In this document: positions 26,220 through 34,841 of the stretch, piece after piece
Layout: each line of letters begins with the position of its first letter
How positions within the stretch are numbered: position 1 is the stretch's first letter
Source of the DNA: UJ101 sp047975265
Lineage (GTDB): Bacteria; Bacteroidota; Bacteroidia; Flavobacteriales; UJ101
Direction: 5' to 3'
Length of the DNA: 64,000 nucleotides
Assembly: GCA_047975265.1 (NCBI GenBank)
Contig: JBKEDE010000033.1
Span: 1-64,000 of the forward strand
Made by a program: the position numbers and the translations under genes
Notes under the pieces: model-generated
Database searches by the model: none
Seen by the model: the letters and a program-made list of their open reading frames with translations, nothing else
Told to the model about the DNA's origin: nothing

Positions 26220-26342
26220 CTTAGTTTGCTTAATAAGAGCATCAAGGAGGGCGAACCACCTTTCTACAACCCGCATGTACAGGGTGTTTGGGAGAGGGTT
26301 ACGGGACATGTCAGGAAGAAAAACGCAAGACGTCTTGCGTGA
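26220..26342 (+). other. GC-rich foreign fragment with a coding-like frame
   Basis: This patch is visibly richer in G and C than anything around it. One frame is open to TGA 26340-26342 and encodes KSIKEGEPPFYNPHVQG followed by VWERVTGHVRKKNARRLA. There is no start codon and I do not recognise the protein. The composition jump and lack of a start point to a fragment of transferred DNA. Confidence 0.4.
26323..26340. repeat. 18-bp perfect palindrome
   Basis: ACGCAAGAC at 26323-26331 is followed without a gap by its reverse complement GTCTTGCGT at 26332-26340. It lies at the end of the GC-rich fragment. It could be a resolvase or recombination site, a regulator site or a chance remnant of coding sequence. 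Confidence 0.6.
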
Positions 26343-26393
26343 ACACGAAAAACGGTATTTTAAAAATGAGCATTTAACATTAATCCCTTACTT

Positions 26394-26520
26394 TCAATAA
26401 TGTCCAAAAGCAGAAAGCACGGTAACAATGTTGCTTTCCACTTGATAAACAAGGCGGTGTTCCTTGTTAATTCTACAAGACCAACACCAGGGATTTTCCC
26501 ATATTCCAACAAAGTTTTTT
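26394..26520 (-). pseudogene. YoeB/Txe-family toxin relic
   Basis: Read on the minus strand, the last 30 or so codons encode CRINKEHRLVYQVES and end TVLSAFGHY before TGA (26394-26396). This is the C-terminal half of YoeB-type ribosome-dependent mRNA interferases, including the basic/His region that forms the active site. The upstream part (about 26480-26520) no longer matches and no start codon or antitoxin gene is visible. It is therefore a dead fragment of a YefM-YoeB type toxin-antitoxin module. Confidence 0.7.
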
Positions 26521-26614
26521 GACAACAACTAAAATATTAACTAAAAACGCTACTTTTGAGTGTGTCTAAATAGGGGAAGATTATAGTTGCAAAAGTGTTT
26601 TGAATGATCCATTT

Positions 26615-28222
26615 TTACACAACGGTTTCCGTAGTTTTTTCATGAATTTGGTTAGCCCGACCTGATGGGTCTGTATTTTCCTGCCATTTTGGAATCCATT
26701 TTAAAACAGTTTTAGCAGCAGCTTTACCGGGAAAATGTTTTTCAAAAATACTTCTCATATAAAAGGCTTCTTTTGTATGAGGCGTGTTGTGTGGAAATAA
26801 TTTGGAAGCCTGATTCATTTGTTTATCTGAAACTTGTGCGGCACAGTAATCCATTAATTGGTCAATCCAATTATACCCTACACCATCACTAAATTGCTCT
26901 TTCTGTCTCCATAGAATTTCTTTTGGAAGCCAAGGATTTTCTCGGTCGTCAAATGCCTGACGCAGTATTAATTTTTCTATGGTTTTTCCTTTAATCGGTT
27001 GTTTGTATGAAGGATCTAAACTCATGGCTGTTTGTAAAAAATCTAAATCTAAAAACGGTACTCTGGCTTCCAATCCATGAGCCATTGTCGATTTATCGGC
27101 ACGTAAACAATCTGCTGTTGATAATAATTTTACACGGCGTATGGTCTCTTTTTGAAATTCTTCTAAATTCGGAGCATTATAGAAATACAAATAGCCTCCA
27201 AAAATTTCATCAGAACCTTCTCCTGAAAGCACGACTTTAATTCCTAAATCAGTTATATATTTTGATAAAAAATACATAGGAGTCGATGCTCGTATGGAGG
27301 TGATGTCATACGTTTCCAAATGCCAAACTAATTTTTCTATAATTTGAATTCCTTCTTCTACGGTGAAATGGATATTGTGATGTTCAGTTCCTAAAAAATC
27401 AGCTACCTTTCGGGCTGCTACTAAATCAGGAGCTTTTTCATTCAAACCGATGGAAAAGGAGTGTATTTTTTCACCTTTTTCTTTCATTAGTCTTGCTGCA
27501 ATAGAAGAGGTTAGAGAAGAATCCAACCCTCCTGACAATAAAACACCTAAAGGAACATCACTCATTAATCTTTTTTCGGTAGCTTTAATTAAGGCATCAC
27601 GTAATTTTTTTAAATCTAATTTTTCATGACAATTTTTTGCATTCTGCCAACTTGGCTGAAAGTATTGGATAAAGCCTGTTTCTTGAGTGTAATAATGTCC
27701 CGGAGGGAAAGCTTTAACATCTTCACAAACGGGTTCAATCACTTTCATTTCAGAGGCAAAACAAAGAGAGCCATCTTTTAATGTTCCGTAATACAGAGGT
27801 TTAACGCCGATAGGATCTCTTCCGGCAATGAATTTTTCGCCATCAACAACTATAAAAGCAAAGACACCGTCTAATTTAGAACAGAAATCGTAGCCGTATT
27901 CTTCATACAAATGGACGATTACTTCGCTGTCGCATGTAGTGTGAAAAGAGTGATTTTTTAATTCTCCGTTTCGTAATTGTTGGTGGTTGTAAATTTCTCC
28001 GTTGTGTACAACATAAGCATTGTCAGTTCCTTTAATGGGCTGTTTGCCTGTGTGTAAATCAATAATTGAAAGACGCTCATGCGTTAGCACATAACCTTTC
28101 TCATTAATGTGAATATCTCTTTCATCAGGACCTCTATGTTTCATCTTTAGAGACATTTCCTGAATTTTTTCAATGGAGATACTTTTTTCTGATTTTCTGA
28201 TAACACCTAATATTCCGCACAT
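26615..28222 (-). CDS. asnB: Asparagine synthase (glutamine-hydrolysing)
   Basis: Makes asparagine from aspartate, ATP and glutamine. Length 535. The N-terminal class II glutaminase starts with the nucleophile Cys2 (MCGILG) and has the YNHQQLRN and HNGEIYN motifs. The synthetase half has the PP-loop GVLLSGGLDSSL and the LSGEGSDEIFGGY motif. Similarity is to the AsnB type of enteric bacteria and plants. It is transcribed alone, away from the divergent DUF2795-secA unit, and its downstream side borders the relic region. Confidence 0.96.
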   Translation of the reverse strand: MCGILGVIRKSEKSISIEKIQEMSLKMKHRGPDERDIHINEKGYVLTHERLSIIDLHTGKQPIKGTDNAYVVHNGEIYNHQQLRNGELKNHSFHTTCDSEVIVHLYEEYGYDFCSKLDGVFAFIVVDGEKFIAGRDPIGVKPLYYGTLKDGSLCFASEMKVIEPVCEDVKAFPPGHYYTQETGFIQYFQPSWQNAKNCHEKLDLKKLRDALIKATEKRLMSDVPLGVLLSGGLDSSLTSSIAARLMKEKGEKIHSFSIGLNEKAPDLVAARKVADFLGTEHHNIHFTVEEGIQIIEKLVWHLETYDITSIRASTPMYFLSKYITDLGIKVVLSGEGSDEIFGGYLYFYNAPNLEEFQKETIRRVKLLSTADCLRADKSTMAHGLEARVPFLDLDFLQTAMSLDPSYKQPIKGKTIEKLILRQAFDDRENPWLPKEILWRQKEQFSDGVGYNWIDQLMDYCAAQVSDKQMNQASKLFPHNTPHTKEAFYMRSIFEKHFPGKAAAKTVLKWIPKWQENTDPSGRANQIHEKTTETVV

Positions 28223-28467
28223 AATAATTCATTTTAATTACAAAATAACAATTTTTAATTTAAAATAGCAATTATAAATTTAATGTTAATTAAGAAAATA
28301 AACTTATTTATTGTTTTTAAATATGATTATAAAGCAAAAAATAGTTTTTTGTTTATGATAAAAGATGCTTCTGAACTTTATTATTTCTTATAATTTATTA
28401 GTACTTTTGGCAAGAATTTTGAGTAGCGATATTCAAAATAAGTATTAATACGTAAAAGTAAAATCAT

Positions 28468-28689
28468 ATGTATTGGACATTAGAATTAGCATCCTATTTA
28501 AGTGATGCACCATGGCCGGCAACAAAAGACGAATTGATTGATTATGCAATTCGAACAGGTGCTCCTTTGGAAGTAGTAGAAAACTTACAATCTATTGAAG
28601 ATGAAGGAGATAGTTACGATTCTATTGAAGAGATTTGGCCTGATTATCCTACTGAAGAAGATTTTCTTTGGAATGAAGATGAATATTAA
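28468..28689 (+). CDS. DUF2795 small acidic protein
   Basis: A 73-residue very acidic protein. The first 50 residues fit the DUF2795 fold (WTLELASYLSDAPWPATKDELIDYAIRTG), a small helical domain of unknown function. The tail is rich in Asp, Glu and Trp (EIWPDYPTEEDFLW). It stands just before secA, an arrangement I recall as common in Flavobacteriia, but a hairpin terminator lies between the two genes. A TACTTTTG box (28402-28409) precedes it. Confidence 0.85.
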   Translation: MYWTLELASYLSDAPWPATKDELIDYAIRTGAPLEVVENLQSIEDEGDSYDSIEEIWPDYPTEEDFLWNEDEY

Positions 28690-28698
28690 ATAAAACAT

Positions 28699-28723
28699 AA
28701 AAGCCCTATACAAAAGGGCTTTT
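28699..28723 (+). terminator. Hairpin between the DUF2795 gene and secA
   Basis: A 9-bp stem: AAAAGCCCT (28699-28707), a 7-base loop, and AGGGCTTTT (28715-28723). The T run is short, so it may only attenuate transcription into secA. Confidence 0.7.
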
Positions 28724-28762
28724 CTAATTAATTTACATAAATTTTAATTATATTTTAAAAAG

Positions 28763-31700
28763 ATGGACTTTGTAAACAATATACTAAAAACACTTCTTGG
28801 AGATAAAAGTAAAAAGGATTTAAAACCGATAAATCCACTTATCAAAAAGATTAACAGTTTGAATTACCAAGACTTAACTAACGATGAACTTCGTGAAAAA
28901 ACATATGAATTTAGAACTAAATTAAAAGAAGCAACACAAACACAAACTCAACGAGTAGAAGAGTTAAAGGCTTTAATAGAAGAAGAGCAAGACGTTTATA
29001 AGAAAGACGAGTATTACACTCAAATTGAAGATTTAAACAAAGAATCGTATAAAGTAGAAGAAAAAGTTTTAATAGAAATTCTTCCTGAAGCGTTTGCTGT
29101 TATAAAAGAAACAGCCCACCGATTTGCCACTCATGCAGAAATTGAAGTAACAGCCTCTGAATTTGACTTTCAGTTATCAGGTTCTACAGATTACGTAACC
29201 ATAGCAAACGAAAAAGCCGTATGGAAAAATTCATGGGATGCGACAGGGAAAGAAGTGGTATGGGACATGGTACATTACGATGTTCAGTTAATCGGAGGAA
29301 TTGTATTGCATCAAGGAAAAATTGCTGAAATGGCAACAGGAGAAGGTAAAACACTGGTGGCTACACTGCCGGTTTATCTAAATGCCTTGCCGGGTCGTGG
29401 AGTTCACGTTGTTACAGTAAACGATTATTTAGCAAAACGAGACTGTGCATGGATGGCTCCCATTTTTCAATTTCATGGCTTAACGATTGATTGTATTGAT
29501 AACCATCGTCCGAACTCGGAAGAGCGTAAAGTCGCTTATCGCTGTGATATTGTTTACGGAACAAATAACGAATTTGGATTTGATTATCTTCGTGACAATA
29601 TGGCACACGCTCCTCAAGATTTGGTTCAAAGAGAATTGAATTACGCCATAATAGATGAGGTTGATTCGGTATTGATTGATGAAGCACGAACGCCTTTGAT
29701 TATTTCAGGACCTGTTCCAAAAGGAGGAGATCAAGAATTTGAAGACTTAAAACCCAAAATAGAAAGTTTGGTTAAAGTACAACAAACGCTGGTTAAAGAT
29801 TTATTCTTAGAAGCCAAAAAAGAAATGACAAGTAGTTCTAAGAAGAAAAATCCCGGTGATTTTAAATTGTTACAGGTTTACAGAGGATTGCCTAAATACA
29901 AGCCGTTGTTAAAATTCTTAAACGAAGAAGGTATCAAAACACGTCTTCAAAAAATAGAAGGCGTTTATTTGGCAGATAATCAGCGTGAAATGCACAAAGT
30001 TGATGCCGATTTGTATTTTACCATTGAAGAAAAAAATAACGTAATTCAATTAACCGATAAAGGAATTGACTTTCTTTCTCAAGGCGTTGAAGATGAATCA
30101 TTCTTTATTATGCCGGATATTACCATGGAATTGAGCCAGATTGAAACGTTAGGACTTTCTTCTGAAGAAGAAGGAAATAAAAAAGATGAGCTCTTTCGCG
30201 ATTACAGTATAAAATCAGAGCGTTTGCACACGATGAATCAATTACTAAAAGCCTATACTTTATTTGAAAAAGATGTTGAATACGTGGTAATGGATGGAAA
30301 AGTAATGATTGTTGATGAACAAACCGGACGTATTATGGACGGTCGACGTTATTCCGACGGATTGCATCAGGCAATTGAAGCAAAAGAAAACGTAAAAATT
30401 GAAGACGCTACACAAACGTATGCAACCATTACGCTTCAAAATTATTTCAGAATGTATAATAAACTTTCAGGAATGACCGGTACTGCTGAAACAGAAGCTG
30501 GAGAGTTTTGGGAAATTTATAAATTGGATGTTGTAACCATTCCGACCAACAAACCGATTGCTCGTGCAGATATGAACGATTTGATTTATAAAACCAATCG
30601 GGAAAAATACAATGCCGTTATTAATAAAGTCGTTCACTTGGCAAAAGAAGAAAAACGTCCTGTGTTAGTGGGAACTACATCCGTTGAGATATCGGAATTG
30701 TTGAGCCGTGCCATGAAAATGAATAAAATTGAGCATAATGTATTAAATGCCAAATTACATAAAAAAGAAGCCGATATTGTTGCAGAAGCAGGGCGAGCAG
30801 GCGTTGTAACCATTGCAACCAATATGGCGGGTCGTGGTACAGATATCAAAATATCAGAAGAAGTAAAAGAACGAGGCGGTTTGGCTATTATAGGTACAGA
30901 GCGGCACGATTCACGACGTGTTGACCGTCAGTTAAGAGGTCGTTCAGGGCGTCAAGGAGATGTTGGAAGTTCTCAATTCTATGTTTCATTAGAAGACAAA
31001 CTCATGCGGTTGTTTAACTCTGAACGAATTGCAAAACTAATGGATCGTATGGGACATAAAGAAGGAGATGTAATCCAAAGTGGAATGGTAACCAAGTCTA
31101 TCGAAAAAGCTCAAAAACGAGTAGAAGAAAACAATTTTGGTGTTCGTAAACGTTTAATTGAATTTGATGATGTGATGAATAGGCAGCGTGATGTTATTTA
31201 TAAACGCCGTCGCCATGCTTTAGAGGGAGAACGTTTGTCAATCGATATTGCCAATATGGTATATGATACGGTGGTCAATATTGTTACAACCAATAAAAGC
31301 ACGAATGATTACAAAAATCTTGAGTATGAACTCATCAAGTTTTTTACGTTGAAAACGGCTATTTCTGAAACCGATTTTAAATCAAAAAATCTTCAAACTT
31401 TAATTGATGATATTTACGAAGAAGCCATGATTCTTTATGAAGAGCGTGAAAATAAAATCATTAAAACGGCACTTCCGGTTATTACCAATGTATATGAAGA
31501 GCAAGGCGATCATTTTGAACGTATTGGTGTTCCATTTACAGACGGATTGAAAACCATGAATATAACGACCGGATTGAAAGATGTTGTTGAATCCGGAGGG
31601 AAACAATTGGTTCGTGATTTTGAAAAGAATGTTACATTAGCCTTGATTGATGAGCAGTGGAAAGATCATTTACGTGAAATGGATGAGTTGAAACGATCTT

Positions 31701-32101
31701 CTCAAAATGCTTCTTACGAACAAAAGGATCCTATTTTAATTTATAAAGAAGAAGCTTTCGGATTGTTTAGAAGTATGATAGACCGTTTGAATAAGGAAAT
31801 TGTTTCTTTTTTATTTAAAGGAGAATTACCTACGCCTGATCCGGATCAAGTCCGACAGGCAGAAGAAAGACAAAGGGAGCAGTTGCAGACGTCTCATCAA
31901 TCGTATGAAGAGCAGCAAGCTACTCAAACCAATACCCAAAAACAACAGGTTCAAGTTACCGAACCAAGAAATGTTGTCAAAATCAATCGTAACGATATTG
32001 TGAAAGTTCGTAATGTGAATACAGGAGCTTTAGAAGAAATGAAATTTAAAAAAGCGGAGCCTTTGATCAAAAAAGGTTCACATGTATTAGTTAAAGAGTG
32101 A
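28763..32101 (+). CDS. secA: Preprotein translocase ATPase SecA
   Basis: Motor ATPase driving unfolded proteins through SecYEG. Length 1112, longer than the 901 of E. coli, as is usual for Bacteroidota, with extra segments at about residues 40-100 and 340-460. Walker A MATGEGKT lies at about 190-197 and the DEVD box at about 297-300. NMAGRGTDIK and LRGRSGRQGD of NBD2 are present. The C-terminus is a Gln-rich linker followed by a short basic region; the usual zinc-binding SEC-C motif (CxCxSGxxxxCH) is absent, so SecB-type contacts through it are not expected. A strong terminator follows. Confidence 0.97.
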   Translation: MDFVNNILKTLLGDKSKKDLKPINPLIKKINSLNYQDLTNDELREKTYEFRTKLKEATQTQTQRVEELKALIEEEQDVYKKDEYYTQIEDLNKESYKVEEKVLIEILPEAFAVIKETAHRFATHAEIEVTASEFDFQLSGSTDYVTIANEKAVWKNSWDATGKEVVWDMVHYDVQLIGGIVLHQGKIAEMATGEGKTLVATLPVYLNALPGRGVHVVTVNDYLAKRDCAWMAPIFQFHGLTIDCIDNHRPNSEERKVAYRCDIVYGTNNEFGFDYLRDNMAHAPQDLVQRELNYAIIDEVDSVLIDEARTPLIISGPVPKGGDQEFEDLKPKIESLVKVQQTLVKDLFLEAKKEMTSSSKKKNPGDFKLLQVYRGLPKYKPLLKFLNEEGIKTRLQKIEGVYLADNQREMHKVDADLYFTIEEKNNVIQLTDKGIDFLSQGVEDESFFIMPDITMELSQIETLGLSSEEEGNKKDELFRDYSIKSERLHTMNQLLKAYTLFEKDVEYVVMDGKVMIVDEQTGRIMDGRRYSDGLHQAIEAKENVKIEDATQTYATITLQNYFRMYNKLSGMTGTAETEAGEFWEIYKLDVVTIPTNKPIARADMNDLIYKTNREKYNAVINKVVHLAKEEKRPVLVGTTSVEISELLSRAMKMNKIEHNVLNAKLHKKEADIVAEAGRAGVVTIATNMAGRGTDIKISEEVKERGGLAIIGTERHDSRRVDRQLRGRSGRQGDVGSSQFYVSLEDKLMRLFNSERIAKLMDRMGHKEGDVIQSGMVTKSIEKAQKRVEENNFGVRKRLIEFDDVMNRQRDVIYKRRRHALEGERLSIDIANMVYDTVVNIVTTNKSTNDYKNLEYELIKFFTLKTAISETDFKSKNLQTLIDDIYEEAMILYEERENKIIKTALPVITNVYEEQGDHFERIGVPFTDGLKTMNITTGLKDVVESGGKQLVRDFEKNVTLALIDEQWKDHLREMDELKRSSQNASYEQKDPILIYKEEAFGLFRSMIDRLNKEIVSFLFKGELPTPDPDQVRQAEERQREQLQTSHQSYEEQQATQTNTQKQQVQVTEPRNVVKINRNDIVKVRNVNTGALEEMKFKKAEPLIKKGSHVLVKE

Positions 32102-32120
32102 TAAAAATATTTTTATTTAT

Positions 32121-32158
32121 AAGTCCCGATTCTTTATAAAGAATCGGGACTTTAATTT
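32121..32158 (+). terminator. Strong terminator after secA
   Basis: A 32-base perfect palindrome (32121-32152, left arm AAGTCCCGATTCTTTA) followed by TTTAATTTTT. The long GC-containing stem and T-rich tail make this a convincing intrinsic terminator. Confidence 0.88.
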
Positions 32159-32196
32159 TTATTTTATCTAAATAATATTCTTAACTTGTGCAAAAT

Positions 32197-32209
32197 AGGT
32201 AAATTACCT
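32197..32209. promoter_or_regulatory. Palindromic operator candidate upstream of the membrane protein gene
   Basis: AGGTAA, one central A, TTACCT: a perfect inverted repeat 21 bases before the ATG at 32231. The size suits a dimeric regulator. No regulator gene is nearby, so the identity is open. Confidence 0.4.
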
Positions 32210-32230
32210 TAAAAGCACGTGATTTTAAAA

Positions 32231-33412
32231 ATGCGTACCCATTATTATAGAATAAGTTTATTTTTTTTCTTTGTTATTGCTGTCATCGGAACTGTAATTA
32301 GGAGTTTTCCTTTTTTTGATGTTCCGCTGGAGTACAAGCATCTTTTGCATGCCCATTCTCATACAGCTTTTCAAGGTTGGATTTATACTTTAATTATACT
32401 CTTCACCACACATCTTTTTTTAACACAAGAGCAAATTAAAAAAGGAAAGTACCGGCTTCAATTAATTCTAACGGTTAGTATCATTTTAGGAATCTTAGTA
32501 TCGTTTATTTTGCAAGGTTATGCTTTTTATTCTATTTTGTTTTCATCATTATTTCAATTATTGAATTATGGGTTTATTTTTCAATTTTTTAAAGATGTAA
32601 AAAACCATAAACAAGCCATTTCCTTATGCTTTATCAAAACGGCCTTTTGGTTGGGTATTATATCAACTTTAGCTCCATGGTGTGTCGGTATTTTAACTGC
32701 CAAAGGTTTTGCCTATACTGAAATTTACAATGCTACCATTTATTTCTTTCTACATTTTCAATACAACGGCTGGTTTTTATTTGTTGTATTAGGTATATTA
32801 TTTAAGTGGTTAGAAACAGAGCAAATTTCTTATAATACAAAAAAAGCAATTCTTTTTTACCAAATATTCACATGGTCTGTAATTCCTGCTTATGCACTTT
32901 CTTTAATGAGGATGAGTTTTAAAAATTATATAATTATTCCAGCATACATAGGAGCTTTGTTACAAGTTGTCGGTTGGGCTGTATTCTGCCAAATTTTAAT
33001 TCCTATATATAAAAAGTGGCTCTCTCCTCAACCTTTCTTAATACGGTTGTTTTCTACATGTGTTTTTTTATCGCTAACTTTTAAGATAGGATTACAACTT
33101 TTGTCATTAATTCCATCATTACAAGAATATGCCTTTTTAAACCGAGCCATCATCATAGCTTTTATACACTTAAATCTAATTGGAATTATTTCATTGGCAT
33201 TTATTATGTATCTTTTTTATTTTAAATGGTTGATAATCAATCTATTTTCTATTTATGGAAGTTTCTTTTTATTAATAGGCTTTTTCGGAAGTGAATTATT
33301 GCTCGTTACAAGTGGTTTAAATTTATATCAATCCAATAAGTTTCTTTTATTTCTTAGTGGTTTCATGGTTTTAGGTATTCTGTTATTGATTATAGGAAGT
33401 TTCAAAAAATAA
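32231..33412 (+). CDS. Multi-pass membrane protein with a His motif, function unknown
   Basis: 393 residues from ATG 32231 (a GTG at 32219 is also in frame). It has about eleven or twelve hydrophobic segments. The first extracytoplasmic loop and second helix carry LLHAHSHTAFQGW, and other His residues occur in later helices (YFFLHFQYNGW). Histidines in membrane helices are typical of haem-binding families such as NnrS or haem-copper oxidase subunit I, and the motif is reminiscent of those, but overall similarity is too weak for me to assign it. It stands alone between the secA terminator and the convergent rimO gene. Confidence 0.75.
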   Translation: MRTHYYRISLFFFFVIAVIGTVIRSFPFFDVPLEYKHLLHAHSHTAFQGWIYTLIILFTTHLFLTQEQIKKGKYRLQLILTVSIILGILVSFILQGYAFYSILFSSLFQLLNYGFIFQFFKDVKNHKQAISLCFIKTAFWLGIISTLAPWCVGILTAKGFAYTEIYNATIYFFLHFQYNGWFLFVVLGILFKWLETEQISYNTKKAILFYQIFTWSVIPAYALSLMRMSFKNYIIIPAYIGALLQVVGWAVFCQILIPIYKKWLSPQPFLIRLFSTCVFLSLTFKIGLQLLSLIPSLQEYAFLNRAIIIAFIHLNLIGIISLAFIMYLFYFKWLIINLFSIYGSFFLLIGFFGSELLLVTSGLNLYQSNKFLLFLSGFMVLGILLLIIGSFKK

Positions 33413-33424
33413 ACTTTTCAGGTA

Positions 33425-34732
33425 TTAAGGAATCAAAACACCAAATAAATCAAACTCATCGGCATCTGTAATTTGTACCTGACGGAATTCTCCAGGAGAG
33501 ATATACGTATTTTCCGCATGAACCAAAACTTCATTATCTACATCAGGCGAATCAAATTCTGTTCTACCCACAAAATAATTACCTTCTTTTCGATCAAAAA
33601 TACAGCGGTAGGTTTGACCGATTTTAGCTTGATTTAATTCTTTGGAAATTTCTCCCTGCAAAGCCATAATTTCAGCAGCACGATCTTTTTTTATATCATG
33701 AGGCACATCATCAACTAATTGATAAGCAAGGGTATTTTCTTCGTGAGAATAAGTAAAACACCCTAAACGGTCAAAACGCTGATTTTTAACCCATTGTTTT
33801 AAAAGAGCAAAATCTTCTTCTGTTTCTCCGGGATAGCCTGTAATTAAAGTGGTTCGGATCACAATATCGGGTACTTTTTTTCTGAATTGGGCTAATAATT
33901 GATTGGTTTTTTCATAAGAAGTTCCTCTGTGCATGGATTTTAATATGGAATCAGAAATATGCTGCAACGGAATATCAAGATAATTACAAATCTTAGGTTC
34001 TTGGTTCATGATTTCTAAAACGTCCTGAGGAAAACCGGTTGGAAAAGCATAATGCAAACGAATCCATTCAATGCCCTCTACTTTTACCAGTGCTTTTAAT
34101 AAATCTCCTAAACGTCTTTCTTTATAGATGTCTAAGCCGTAAAAAGTTAAATCTTGAGCAATTAATATAAGTTCTTTTGTACCGTTTTTGGCTAACTTTC
34201 TGGCTTCTTCAACCAGATTTTCAATTGGTTTTGAGATATGTTTACCTCTCATTAAAGGAATGGCACAAAAAGAGCAAGTTCGGTCGCAGCCTTCTGATAT
34301 TTTTAAATAAGCATAATGGCGAGGAGTTGTGGTTAAGCGTTCTCCAACTAATTCGTGTTTGTAATCAGCTCCTAAAGCTTTTAGTAATAAAGGTAAATCA
34401 CGTGTACCAAAATATTGATCTACATCCGGAATTTCTTTTTCTAAATCAGATTTATATCGTTCTGAAAGGCAACCTGTCACAAACAACTGGTCTATTTCCC
34501 CTTTTTTCTTAGCTTCTGCATATTGTAAAATGGTATTGATGCTTTCTTCTTTTGCATTGTCAATAAAACCACAAGTGTTAATAACCACAATGTTACCTTC
34601 TTCAACTTCATGAGCAACATTTTTCCCATTGGCTTTTAATTGTCCCATAATCACTTCGCTGTCATAAAGATTTTTTGAACAACCTAAAGTAATCATATTG
34701 ATTTTATTCTTTTTAATCGACTTTGTACGCAT
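33425..34732 (-). CDS. rimO: Ribosomal protein S12 methylthiotransferase
   Basis: Radical-SAM enzyme that adds a methylthio group to Asp88 (E. coli numbering) of ribosomal protein S12. Length 435. The N-terminal UPF0004 domain has three Cys (LGCSKN, NTCGF, TGCLSERY) for one Fe-S cluster; the radical-SAM cluster is in CDRTCSFCAIP. The C-terminal TRAM domain is at about residues 370-435. MiaB is the close alternative, but MITLGCSKNLYDSE and the RGKHISKP segment fit RimO. It is convergent with the membrane-protein gene. Confidence 0.92.
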   Translation of the reverse strand: MRTKSIKKNKINMITLGCSKNLYDSEVIMGQLKANGKNVAHEVEEGNIVVINTCGFIDNAKEESINTILQYAEAKKKGEIDQLFVTGCLSERYKSDLEKEIPDVDQYFGTRDLPLLLKALGADYKHELVGERLTTTPRHYAYLKISEGCDRTCSFCAIPLMRGKHISKPIENLVEEARKLAKNGTKELILIAQDLTFYGLDIYKERRLGDLLKALVKVEGIEWIRLHYAFPTGFPQDVLEIMNQEPKICNYLDIPLQHISDSILKSMHRGTSYEKTNQLLAQFRKKVPDIVIRTTLITGYPGETEEDFALLKQWVKNQRFDRLGCFTYSHEENTLAYQLVDDVPHDIKKDRAAEIMALQGEISKELNQAKIGQTYRCIFDRKEGNYFVGRTEFDSPDVDNEVLVHAENTYISPGEFRQVQITDADEFDLFGVLIP

Positions 34733-34841
34733 CCACCTGAATTTGATTTTGTAAAGATACTAATTTGATAAAACAAAGATTTAAAATGGTTTAATTTAGC
34801 ATTTTCTAATTTTAATTACTTTTGTTAAAAAAATAAAAAAT

